The translations under genes were made by a program, and so were the position numbers. Positions 1 through 8,617 of a stretch of DNA of 64,000 bases are shown in pieces. The notes under the pieces are model-generated. The model searched no databases. It was given only the letters and a program-made list of their open reading frames with translations, and was not told the origin of the DNA. The first letter of the stretch is position 1. Each line of letters begins with the position of its first letter. Origin of the DNA: Limanda limanda (Eukaryota; Chordata; Actinopteri; Pleuronectiformes; Pleuronectidae); NCBI RefSeq assembly GCF_963576545.1, contig NC_083655.1, positions 19,762,204 through 19,826,203 on the forward strand, written 5' to 3'.

Positions 1-1585
1 TTAAAAGATCTCTTGGTTTGTCTGTGTGTTGGTTGACACGTCCACGGTTGGGTTTAAAAAAAATACACAAATTCATTACATTAAAAAACGCCAATGGTGT
101 TTAAAAACTGCAGTGCAGGAAAAAAATAACCACGTCACACATTAAACGTGTGCATCACATGGAAGTTTTTTTTAATTTGCATTGTTTTCATACTCAGTCT
201 AAGACAACCTTGCGAGAAATCAAAGGTTGGAGTTTTCTTTTAATAAGCCTACATTTAAATAATTTTGTTAAAATCAATACTGTTAGAAATTTAAAATGTT
301 AGACTATGAGAGACCTATTTTGGATTTGATATGATAAAGTATTTGACCAAACTTTTCTATCACCAAAATTCTACTAATTATAACTCTATTACATTCCTCA
401 GCTCAGTTCAACTATATTAACTTTTTTTTAAGTTCACTTGCATCTGTTTCTACAAGTACACTGAGTGCAGCTCAGCTCAGTTCATTTAATTTATTTTAAT
501 ATTCACAGTCCATCTTTTCCCTGATAGACTAACTACCCAGTTCTGAAACCATCTATACATCCCTGGTCTGTAATTATTGTGCATATTATCGTTCAAGACG
601 CTGATGGTTTTTTGGGGGTTTGTTTTAATGTTTTTATATTCTTAAAAGTGCAACCACACACACACAGACACACACAGTGGATGTGATTTTAAAAGGTCTA
701 TGAATGTGCAGTACGGGTACGGCAGGAGGCTTTGTAGCCAAATTGGATATATGAGAAACCCACTCCTAATTTGTTTGTCATCACTCCTCATTGTTTATAA
801 GAACATATCACTGCTGTTTGTGTTGTCAAAAAACGGCAGCTTTTTACAATAAATCAATTAAACGTGGAGGAGGACAAAGCAGATGTGCATTAATTTCAGC
901 TCCTTTAAAAGTTCTTTCACAGGAATCGTTTCCTTTTCTTGTTGGTTTGTGTTGCTTTCCAAATGGCAGTGAAGCAGAACATAAATGTGCCTAATCTGAG
1001 AGAATTCTCTGTGCTGTCTGATGCCATCAAATTCAACACAGCATTACTATTTCTCTGAAATTTTAAAAAAGGTTTGTTGGATTCATTTCATCCCAGTGAA
1101 ACTACAAATTGTCATGTTTACAATACTGATTCTATATATATATATATGTATATTAACATTATTGATACAAGAACGACATGAGAATGAACAAGCATTCAAT
1201 CAAACTTTATTTATATAGCACCTGGCATGCAGGTTAGTGCAGTTCAAAGTGCTTCACATATGAAATCGTTTGAAACTAATGTTGTCTGATCTGACTTTTG
1301 GCATGGAATAAAGATGTGTTTTTATCAGGGCTGGGCAATAAGGCCAAAAAATATAAAATTATAACATTTTTCACACCAGTGAATGTGGACAATAAATATG
1401 ACATTATTTCCTTTAAGATTCAAATTTGAGTGAACATTTTGGTTTTAAATGCTTCTTGATGGGCAGAGAATAAAAAACACTTGATAATTATGTGTTATAC
1501 CCCCTCACTGCTTGCACTTGCATAATAATTATATCGATGTGTACTAAACTTTTGTAATATTGCTATTGATGAAAATTTTATTAAT
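1..1585. other. AT-rich noncoding flank left of the retrotransposon
   Basis: I see no convincing coding region. The short open frames here have no domain character and an AT-driven composition. The stretch holds a short CA tract near 651-677, a TA tract near 1132-1150, and a short piece of a common fish repeat (listed separately). It ends directly at the target-site duplication of the LTR element. Confidence 0.6.
1195..1262 (+). repeat. Fragment of a common teleost interspersed repeat
   Basis: The stretch reads through a run with 'TTTATTTATATAGCACC' followed by 'CAGTTCAAAGTGCTTCACA'. From general familiarity this pairing is typical of a very common fish repeat end. The class is not assigned and only about 70 bp are recognisable. 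Confidence 0.45.
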
Positions 1586-1590
1586 ATAAT
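1586..1590. repeat. Target-site duplication (left copy, ATAAT)
   Basis: ATAAT at 1586-1590 is repeated exactly at 7577-7581, immediately outside the two 706-bp LTRs. Five bases is the usual duplication length for Ty3/gypsy integrases, so this marks a simple insertion without later recombination at the ends. Confidence 0.9.
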
Positions 1591-2296
1591 GTTAGGATGA
1601 CCACGCTCACGACTGGACCACAGCGCAAAAGAAGAACCAAGGCAGGATCGTTGTGTGTCAAGACGAGTTTATTGTGTCTCTTTGCACCTGGCACAGGTCC
1701 TCCACCTCATGCAGCAACCCCCTTCTGACAACAAAATGGCCCCTTATATAGGGGCCTAATTACAGAGGGAGAAACCATTCTCCATGCTGCGAGGCTCACC
1801 TTTTTACAACACCTTTTTGTTTATCATTATCCCCATCACTCTAATATAGACCCACAAACACACACATTTATGTACAAACACCCCCACATCCCCAATTCCA
1901 ACACCTTACAGTAATCACATACCCTAATCTGCCCACACCCACACTAATCACCACTTGGATGGCCCCGGAACTATAAATATGTGGCTTGTTTGCTGGGGAG
2001 GCCTTTTACCCGAACACCCTGGAGACAAAAAACTGGTGAGTAACATTACACACACAAACACACACTATTGCACCTTAACTCATGTCCCTCTCTTTGCAGG
2101 TGCATGTGGCCACCACAGAACCCCAGCACAGACCCACAAAGGACAACACATGTAACACCAATCAACTGTTTTTAAGTGTGCAAATATACCAATAAAGTGC
2201 ACTGTTTACCACCGCCTGTGCAATTATTAAAGTGTATGGTGCAATAATCCCCCACCCCATCTCCAGCTCCAGGGAACGAAGTTCTCTTCGTTACAT
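1591..2296 (-). repeat. 3' LTR of the Gmr1-like element
   Basis: This is the 706-bp direct repeat of 6871-7576. In element orientation a TATA box (TATATAAG) lies at about 1751-1744, the transcription start should fall near 1715-1720, and a poly(A) signal AATAAA lies at 1673-1668. This gives a short R region, a short U5 and a U3 of roughly 550 bp. The outer bases are ATGTAAC and CCTAAC in element sense, so the ends are not a clean TG...CA pair. Confidence 0.93.
1972..2240 (+). promoter_or_regulatory. Possible antisense spliced transcription unit inside the 3' LTR
   Basis: On the strand opposite to the element, the U3 region shows gene-like signals in order. There is a TATA box (TATAAATA, 1972-1979), a splice donor GTGAGT at 2036, a branch-point-like CTTAACT near 2074-2080, a pyrimidine-rich acceptor ending TTTGCAG at 2099, an AATAAA at 2191-2196, and a GT-rich stretch near 2217-2240. 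The implied intron is 64 bp, short but within reach of fish introns. The spliced RNA would hold only tiny open frames; one from the ATG at 2104 has 23 codons. It is therefore more likely noncoding, if it is transcribed at all. This is inference from signals only. Confidence 0.4.
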
Positions 2297-2314
2297 TTCC
2301 TCCTCCCTCTCCCC
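2297..2314 (-). other. Polypurine tract (plus-strand primer)
   Basis: In element sense an uninterrupted purine run (GGGGAGAGGGAGGAGGAA) directly abuts the 3' LTR. This is where RNase H leaves the primer for plus-strand DNA synthesis. It starts 15 bp after the pol stop codon, which leaves no room for an env gene. Confidence 0.88.
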
Positions 2315-2329
2315 ACAGAGAACAGTACC

Positions 2330-4858
2330 TCAATCCTCCGACATTCTGGACAAACAGTCTGCCACCACATTTGTCTTCCCTGACCTGTAGTTCACCGTGA
2401 AGTCGTAAGGCTGCAGGGCCAGGTACCATCCCACGATGCGCATGTTGGCATCCCTCATGCGATGCAGCCACTGCCGAGCCCGATGATCAGTTTCCAGGAA
2501 GAAGTGCCGTCCCAGCAGATAATATCTGAGGGTGTCGATGGCCCACTTCATCGCCAAGCACTCCTTTTCCACTGTCGAGTACCTTGTCTCCCTGTCCAGC
2601 AGTTTTCGACTTAGAAACACCACAGGTCTCCTTTCTCCTTCCACCTCTTGCAGCAACACTGCTCCCAGGCCCACTCCAGAAGCGTCAGTCTGCAGGATGA
2701 ACGGCTTCTCAAAGTCAGGACTGTGGAGGACTGGGTGAGTGCAGATGGCTTCCTTGAGGTCCCTGAAAGCTCTGTCACACTCCTCCGTCCAATGAACCTT
2801 GCTTGAAGCAGAGGCTTTGGTTAGATCAGTCAGCACAACAGCTCTATCAGCAAATTGAGGCACAAACTTACGATACCAGCCCACCAACCCGAGGAATCCC
2901 CTCAGTTTCTTTTTGGTGGTGGGAACCGGAAAGGATTGAATGGCCTCCACTTTCCCCAGCTGTGGTTTAATCTGTCCAAATCCAATGATGTAACCCAAGT
3001 ACTCGACTTCTGTTTGGGCAACAGCACACTTGCGAGGGTTAATGGTGAGGCCGGCTGCCTCTATTTTCCGCAGCACCTGTTGCAGGTGAACCATATGCTC
3101 CTCCCATGTCTGGCTGAAAATAACTATATCATCCAGATATGCAGCCGTAAAGTCAGACAAATCTCTCAGAACATGGTCCATTAGTCTTTGAAATGTGGCT
3201 GGCGCCCCCTGGAGACCAAATGGCATGACCTTGAATTGATACATACCAAATGGTGTTCTGAAAGCTGTCATCTCCCTGGCATCTGGTGCTAAGGCGACCT
3301 GCCAGTAGCCTTTGCTGAGATCCAGTGTGGTGATGTACTGAGCTCTCCCAACTCTCTCCAGCAGATCATCAATCCGAGGCATTGGGTATGGATCACAGTT
3401 GGACACTGTATTCAGATATCTGAAATCAATACAAAATCTGAGAGAACATTCTTTCTTTGGAACCAGTACAATGGGACTGCACCACTCACTGCAGGAAACC
3501 TCTATTATTCCCAGCTCTAACATCAGCTTAATTTCCTTTTGCAGCAGAGGCATCAGCCGCTCAGGAATCCTGTAGCTCTTCTGACGCACTGGGGCATCTC
3601 CCTTCAGCCGAATCCTGTGTTGCACCAGGGAAGTGAAACCTGGTGTCTCTCTGAAGAGCTCTGGGTCAAGCTGGGGTTTCACCTCTGCCTGCCGAGTGAG
3701 AGACAGATGTGACAGGTCCACCTCTGGTGGCTCCGCTGTGGTGGTGGTGGCTGGAAAGAACGTGTCCCCGGTATCCTCCTCCTTCACCGCACGGACCAAA
3801 AGCTGCTGGCGCACAGGCTCCGGGCACACCTGGAACTCCTTCAGCAGGTTCACATGAAAAGTCTGGTAATTTTTAAACCTGTCGGGCATAAAAAGTTCAT
3901 ATGTGACCTTACCCACACGTTTACTGATTTCATATGGTCCATGCCACTTAGTCAGCAACTTGCAGTCACTGGTTGGCAGCAGCAACAGTACTTTTTGGCC
4001 TGGATGAAAGACTCGCTCTCTGGCCTTCCGATCATACCACACTTTCTGGCTTCGTTGAGCTGACTCCATGTGGTCATGTGCAAGCGCTGTCATCTCCAGT
4101 CGCTCCCTCATTTTTACCACATATGCTACCACATTTTCTCCTCCCGGCTCTGACCTCTCCCAGTAGTCTCTCAGCAGGTCCAGCGGTCCTCTCACCTGGC
4201 GGCCGTACAATAGTTCAAAGGGGGAGAACCCCGTGGATGCTTGTGGGACCTCTCTGTAGGCAAACAGCAGGTATGGCAGCCAGCGATTCCAATCAGAACC
4301 TGTGTGAGACACAAACTTGCGCAGCATGTGTTTCATTGTCCGGTTATAGCGCTCCACCAGCCCATCCGTCTGGGGGTGGTAAGGGGTGGTCTTAATGCCC
4401 TTCACTCCTAACAGTTGATAAACCTGTTGCAACAGTTTGGACAAAAAATTTGTCCCACAGTCTGTTAGGATTTCCTTGGGGATGCCCACTCTAGAAAAAA
4501 ACTGTAAAAGGCAATCCGCTACCTGTCTAGCTTTGAAAGACCTAAGAGGGAAGGCTTCAGGGTAGCGTGTGGCATAGTCACAAATAACCAAAATGTAACG
4601 GTGGCCTGAGGAACTTTTCTCAAGTGGGCCTACAATGTCCATGCCTATCCTCTCAAAAGGGGTGTCAATAATGGGCAAAGACTGTAGTTGGGCACGTGTC
4701 ACTCCTTTAGCAGAGGTTAGTTGGCAGATTTCACAAGAAGCACAGAACTGAGAGACTTGAGTGTACATCCCTGGCCAAACAAAGCGGCTTCCAATCCTGT
4801 TTAGAGTTTTCTGGGAAGCCATGTGACCTGCCCATGGAATTGAATGACCCAACTCCAT
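2330..4858 (-). CDS. pol: pol: integrase - reverse transcriptase - RNase H polyprotein (842 codons)
   Basis: This is one long intact frame. The integrase comes first. Its zinc-binding H5, H12, C39, C42 are followed by catalytic D74, D133 and E169, with exactly 35 residues between the last two. A GPY/F-type module lies near 307-310. The reverse transcriptase follows at about 420-620, with the first catalytic Asp at 513 (TLDLSKGYW) and YLDD at 574-577. RNase H occupies about 718-840, with D725 (TDAS), E766, D791 (TDH) and the closing VADCLSR motif. In ordinary gypsy elements integrase comes after RNase H, so this order places the element with the Gmr1-like group. The ATG at 4858 is only the first Met. 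The frame is open a little further upstream, and the true product should be a fusion to gag-protease that is now separated by a frameshift near 4860-4868. Catalytic residues look complete. Confidence 0.93.
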   Translation of the reverse strand: MELGHSIPWAGHMASQKTLNRIGSRFVWPGMYTQVSQFCASCEICQLTSAKGVTRAQLQSLPIIDTPFERIGMDIVGPLEKSSSGHRYILVICDYATRYPEAFPLRSFKARQVADCLLQFFSRVGIPKEILTDCGTNFLSKLLQQVYQLLGVKGIKTTPYHPQTDGLVERYNRTMKHMLRKFVSHTGSDWNRWLPYLLFAYREVPQASTGFSPFELLYGRQVRGPLDLLRDYWERSEPGGENVVAYVVKMRERLEMTALAHDHMESAQRSQKVWYDRKARERVFHPGQKVLLLLPTSDCKLLTKWHGPYEISKRVGKVTYELFMPDRFKNYQTFHVNLLKEFQVCPEPVRQQLLVRAVKEEDTGDTFFPATTTTAEPPEVDLSHLSLTRQAEVKPQLDPELFRETPGFTSLVQHRIRLKGDAPVRQKSYRIPERLMPLLQKEIKLMLELGIIEVSCSEWCSPIVLVPKKECSLRFCIDFRYLNTVSNCDPYPMPRIDDLLERVGRAQYITTLDLSKGYWQVALAPDAREMTAFRTPFGMYQFKVMPFGLQGAPATFQRLMDHVLRDLSDFTAAYLDDIVIFSQTWEEHMVHLQQVLRKIEAAGLTINPRKCAVAQTEVEYLGYIIGFGQIKPQLGKVEAIQSFPVPTTKKKLRGFLGLVGWYRKFVPQFADRAVVLTDLTKASASSKVHWTEECDRAFRDLKEAICTHPVLHSPDFEKPFILQTDASGVGLGAVLLQEVEGERRPVVFLSRKLLDRETRYSTVEKECLAMKWAIDTLRYYLLGRHFFLETDHRARQWLHRMRDANMRIVGWYLALQPYDFTVNYRSGKTNVVADCLSRMSED

Positions 4859-6197
4859 AACTCTGTCTGAACTGTTGAGGCAGTGCTAAAATCTCAGTTT
4901 TTCCTGTTTTCTGATAGAGAAGGCCCTCTTTTACTATGTAGGTGGCATCATCTAAACAGCTTGGGTTATTTTGCTGAACCCCCTCCACCTCTGTCACCTT
5001 CCCAAACCACTGCTTCAATGTAGCATCTTGTTTTTGTAGCGAGCTCAGATCTGGGGGAAACTCAAAATCAAGCAGTTCAGGGGGTGTAGGAGAGCTTTGT
5101 GCTCCTTGTCTAAATGAACCCTTTAGCTTCTCCTGTCTTCTTTGTGCTGTTGATTTTTTAGGTTTAACTGGCCCTGCTTCCCAGTCAACCCCAAAGAACG
5201 GTAGCTCTCTGAGGACACCCCCTGCACTCTGTGCTCTGGTGGTGACATTACATGGTTTTACCGGCAATGTGCCCGGATTGGTCGGTGGCTCACTGAAATC
5301 GGCTACTGAACTCTGACCTTCATCCCTGCTTCCATCAGGTTTACATATTGGCTGGGTCATAAGGTCATAGAGTGTGGGTACATCATTGCCTAGAATCACT
5401 GTATATGGCAATGTTTGAGCTAATGCAACAGTCAACAGGAAAGTCTGCCCCCCCACAGTCAGATAAACGTCAGCTGTAGAATAAACATGTTCATCTCCAT
5501 GAATACAGCTTATCCGTGATTTATCTTGACTCCATTTTTCTCTGGGGATCAAACTGGACAAAACTACTGTTTGAAAGCATGCCGAGTCAAGTAGTGCTAT
5601 CTCGCGCTGTCCATTGATCAATACTGGGGCTGTACGGCCTGCGTTCCTTACTGTACCCCCTGTGGCTGGTCTTGGAGCGGAACAAAGGAGAGATGGTCTA
5701 GGGTGGCTCAAAGCTGGGCAAAATGGTTTTGTGTGACCTAAACCATTACAGTGGTAACATCTAACCTCTTGGTTAGGGGTTCGAGGGGAAGGTTTTTTAG
5801 CATGGCTTGTGGCCTGGGGAGTAAACTGCCTATCACTTGAAAACCCTCTACCCCATGGCTGAACAGACCCCTGTTCACCCCCAGAGGACCTACTTGAATG
5901 GGCCTGGTGGTTCTCCCAGCCGAAGGTGGCAGCTCGGCTTCCTCTCCGGGCTGATGTGAAGACCTCTGCCAGGCGTGCAGCTTCCTCTGCAGTCCCAGGG
6001 CCGTGCTCTCTGATCCAGATCTCCAGCTCTGGAGGGACCATCCTCAGGAACTGTTCAAGAATAATAGTCTCTGACAGTTCTTTAACTGTGGATTTCTCTG
6101 GCTTAACCCATTTGCAGAAGAGGTCTTTCAGACGCACATACAGCTCTCGTGGAGTTTCACCAGACTCAATCTTGAGAGAGCGGAATTGTCTACAATA
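4731..6197 (-). CDS. gag-pro: gag C-terminus, protease and spacer to integrase (frame-shifted middle part)
   Basis: This is an open frame with no ATG of its own at the start. It continues gag after a frameshift near 6180-6200. Counting residues from 6137: residues 1-64 carry the rest of the SCAN-related capsid segment (VKPEKS...ILEQFL...WIREHGP). A CCHC zinc knuckle lies at 127-140 (C-X2-C-X4-H-X4-C). The aspartic protease active site is LLDSAC with Asp184, and the second conserved motif is VILGND at 247-252. The active-site triplet is DSA rather than the usual DSG/DTG, which may weaken the enzyme. A proline-rich and charged spacer leads to the beginning of the integrase N-terminal zinc domain. 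Then the frame departs from pol near residue 425 (about 4862) and ends in an unrelated tail at 4731. It overlaps pol by 128 bp. Confidence 0.85.
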   Translation of the reverse strand, partial: YCRQFRSLKIESGETPRELYVRLKDLFCKWVKPEKSTVKELSETIILEQFLRMVPPELEIWIREHGPGTAEEAARLAEVFTSARRGSRAATFGWENHQAHSSRSSGGEQGSVQPWGRGFSSDRQFTPQATSHAKKPSPRTPNQEVRCYHCNGLGHTKPFCPALSHPRPSLLCSAPRPATGGTVRNAGRTAPVLINGQREIALLDSACFQTVVLSSLIPREKWSQDKSRISCIHGDEHVYSTADVYLTVGGQTFLLTVALAQTLPYTVILGNDVPTLYDLMTQPICKPDGSRDEGQSSVADFSEPPTNPGTLPVKPCNVTTRAQSAGGVLRELPFFGVDWEAGPVKPKKSTAQRRQEKLKGSFRQGAQSSPTPPELLDFEFPPDLSSLQKQDATLKQWFGKVTEVEGVQQNNPSCLDDATYIVKEGLLYQKTGKTEILALPQQFRQSYGVGSFNSMGRSHGFPENSKQDWKPLCLARDVHSSLSVLCFL

Positions 6198-6832
6198 TCA
6201 GATGTAATTTCATATTTTTCCAAAATTGCTGCTTTAACTTTTTCATATTGTTCTGAGTCTTTCAGGTCCATCAGAACGTAAGCACTGCGTGCTTTGCCAG
6301 TCAGTAACGGAACCAGCCGCACCGCCCATCCATCTTTAGGCCAGCGACATACTCGGGCCATTCTCTCAAACGTGGTTAGGAAATGCTCAATGTCATCATC
6401 TGGAGCAAATGGCAGCAGTTTGGGATCCCTCCGTGGTCTGGAATCCCAACTTGTCCGGCTCATCCTCTCATCTGGGTCATCATAATCCCCATCATAGTTG
6501 CCACGACCATTGTCATCCTCACCTCGTTGTGGAGGGTGGATTTCATCCCTCGTGTCCAGCTCTGTTCTTTGTTCTTCGGTCATCATAGCCACTTGCTGCT
6601 GCATTTGGGAGAGTTGATGCTGCATGCGTCTCCATCTCTGTTCTTGACAGGAGGATTCTGTCTCCCTCTGCTGGTCCCGCTCTGTTTGTGCTTGGATGAG
6701 TGATTTCACCAGACCAGCTAGTTCATCAAGCTTTTCTTCCTTCTTTGCGCCCGTCCTGATGTCTGGAGCACCTGCACCGCTTGGCCCCTCATCTGGTTCT
6801 TCTTGGCCACCTTTCTTTCCCTGCTTTGGCAT
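6128..6832 (-). CDS. gag: gag N-terminal part: coiled coil and capsid-like domain (truncated by frameshift)
   Basis: The likely start is the ATG at 6832-6830, about 40 bp inside the element. Longer readings begin at a GTG within the primer-binding site. About 234 codons remain. A basic and acidic N-terminus is followed by a Gln/Glu-rich coiled coil (KLDELAGLVKSLIQAQ, then repeated QLSQMQQQV-like heptads). Next comes a charged linker and a capsid-like segment (FAPDDDIEHFLTTFERMARV, then WAVRLVPLLTGKARSAYVLM). This capsid type precedes the SCAN-like fold in Gmr1-like gag. The frame runs off into an unrelated tail near 6180-6128, where the proper continuation lies in the next frame. The break looks like a small deletion within the capsid region. 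Confidence 0.85.
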   Translation of the reverse strand: MPKQGKKGGQEEPDEGPSGAGAPDIRTGAKKEEKLDELAGLVKSLIQAQTERDQQRETESSCQEQRWRRMQHQLSQMQQQVAMMTEEQRTELDTRDEIHPPQRGEDDNGRGNYDGDYDDPDERMSRTSWDSRPRRDPKLLPFAPDDDIEHFLTTFERMARVCRWPKDGWAVRLVPLLTGKARSAYVLMDLKDSEQYEKVKAAILEKYEITSDIVDNSALSRLSLVKLHESCMCV

Positions 6833-6849
6833 CCTTTGCTGTAACGTGG

Positions 6850-6867
6850 ATCCCACTTCTGACACCA
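6850..6867 (-). other. Primer-binding site, complementary to tRNA-Leu 3' end
   Basis: Read on the plus strand the 18 bases are ATCCCACTTCTGACACCA. From memory this equals the 3' end of vertebrate tRNA-Leu (CAG/CAA anticodon family) plus the added CCA. It lies three bases from the 5' LTR, the expected place for the minus-strand primer site. Confidence 0.8.
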
Positions 6868-6870
6868 CTC

Positions 6871-7576
6871 GTTAGGATGACCACGCTCACGGCTGGACCA
6901 CAGCGCAAAAGAAGAACCAAGGCAGGATCGTTGTGTGTCAAGACGAGTTTATTGTGTCTCTTTGCACCTGGCACAGGTCCTCCACTTCATGCAGCAACCC
7001 CCTTCTGACAACAAAATGGCCCCTTATATAGGGGCCTAATTACAGAGGGAGAAACCATTCTCCATGCTGCGAGGCTCACCTTTTTACAACACCTTTTTGT
7101 TTATCATTATCCCCATCACTCTACTATAGACCCACAAACACACACATTTATGTACAAACACCCCCACATCCCCAATTCCAACACCTTACAATAATCACAT
7201 ACCCTAATCTGCCCACACCCACACTAATCACCACTTGGATGGCCCCGTAACTATAAATATGTGGCTTGTTTGCTGGGGAGGCCTTTTACCCGAACACCCT
7301 GGAGACAAAAAACTGGTGAGTAACATTACACACACAAACACACACTATTGCACCTTAACTCATGTCCCTCTCTTTGCAGGTGCATGTGGCCACCACAGAA
7401 CCCCAGCACAGACCCACAAAGGACAACACATGTAACACCAATCAACTGTTTTTAAGTGTGCAAATATACCAATAAAGTGCACTGTTTACCACCGCCTGTG
7501 CAATTATTAAAGTGTATGGTGCAATATTCCCCCACCCCATCTCCAGCTCCAGGGAACGAAGTTCTCTTCGTTACAT
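6871..7576 (-). repeat. 5' LTR of the Gmr1-like element
   Basis: This is the partner of 1591-2296, identical except for six substitutions and no indels. The element-sense TATA box lies at about 7031-7024 and the poly(A) signal at 6953-6948. The opposite-strand signal set recurs unchanged: TATAAATA at 7252, donor at 7316, acceptor ending 7379, AATAAA at 7471. Here it would run outward into flanking DNA. Confidence 0.93.
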
Positions 7577-7581
7577 ATAAT
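7577..7581. repeat. Target-site duplication (right copy, ATAAT)
   Basis: Exact copy of 1586-1590 directly outside the 5' LTR. Confidence 0.9.
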
Positions 7582-8612
7582 TACGGATATTACTTCGTCA
7601 AATGGCTTTAGTGTTTATCAGATATTTAAAAACTGATGGACAGGCAGAAAAATTGTTCTGTCTTTAACATCATTCACATACATAATTGTATAAGATTGTG
7701 CATTGTTGGAGAAAATTATGTCTAAAACTCTAAAAGGACATTCTCAGTTGTATCTGCGGGCTGACAATAATACTGTTGGATAATTACATTGAATATCTCG
7801 TCTTTGTTGTTTTCCTGAAAACTTGAATCTGCCTGAAAGATGACCCTGATTGATGATTGATGATTAATAAAAGCATTATTATTAATTTTTCAAATGTTTC
7901 TGTTCATTTCAATTCTGTGAAATGACAGACGGTGCTTCATTAACGTCTCTACCTTAGTGAAAAGGTGAGGCACTTTCCTGAGGTGTTTAATGTTAAAGGA
8001 TAAATCAACACCCACTCCAGCCGTTGCTATTAGAAACGGAAACCTTCATGCAACTAAGAAAACGTCAATCTCACTTCCAGGCGCCGAAGTCACTTTTCCA
8101 AAGTGCAAATTAAAATGAAGGGAAAATACCAGTGTATTTTGGTTCATTAATTTCCATTCAAACTTTTCAAAATAAAAGCTCTGTAAGGTCAGCTCAATGT
8201 AAAGCGTTGCAGCAACAAAACGAATGCTGTGCTTTCACTTTGAAGACAAATTGCCAAACAGTAAGTTAGAGATTATACACTTAGTGCATTGCAAAAACTG
8301 TCTTTAGGGACAACAGATGAATAATAACCTTTAAATTAATTTTTTACATTTAGGCTACAGTATTTTGTCAATTTATTAATAAGCACTGTCCCTTTATGAT
8401 AAATATATAAAAGCAGTAATAAACAATGATTGATATAAGATTGTTTCAAACATGTCTTAATAACATGCTGTTGAGAAATGTTACATAACATCCTGTTGGA
8501 TTTCAAATATATTTAGAGTGGTACCTCGGTTACCATCTTATTCTTCTCTATCACCTTTTTCTGATTGATTCTCATTGATGAGGCTCAGCAGTGTAAGTAT
8601 GAAAATGAATTA
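7582..8612. other. Noncoding spacer between the two LTR insertions
   Basis: AT-rich unique-looking sequence. I see no repeat, gene or RNA that I can support. Confidence 0.5.
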
Positions 8613-8617
8613 CATAT

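Larger units (their letters stand above)
1591..7576 (-). mobile_element. Gmr1-like Ty3/gypsy LTR retrotransposon, near full length
   Basis: This 5986-bp element lies on the minus strand. Its 5' LTR is 6871-7576 and its 3' LTR is 1591-2296. The LTRs are equal in length and differ at six sites (1612, 1706, 1844, 1911, 1968 and 2247 and their partners 5280 bp on). It has a tRNA-Leu primer site, a polypurine tract and a 5-bp ATAAT duplication. The coding order is gag, protease, integrase, reverse transcriptase, RNase H. There is no env. Integrase upstream of RT is known from the Gmr1-like group, first described in cod, and is otherwise typical of Ty1/copia. Two frameshifts, in gag and at the start of the integrase region, mean this copy probably cannot make its full polyprotein unless they are bypassed. 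The low LTR divergence implies a recent insertion. Confidence 0.93.

Noticed and set aside
1955..2155. Plus-strand 66-codon frame in each LTR (also 7235-7435)
   Set aside because: It starts upstream of the antisense TATA box and reads through the predicted intron. Its identity in both LTRs only reflects the LTR duplication.
2172..2471. Minus-strand 99-codon frame over the 3' LTR junction
   Set aside because: It overlaps pol in another frame and runs through the polypurine tract and LTR, with no domain character.
6833..6868. Gag start upstream of the ATG at 6832
   Set aside because: The longer reading starts at a GTG inside the primer-binding site. The first real ATG is at 6832-6830.
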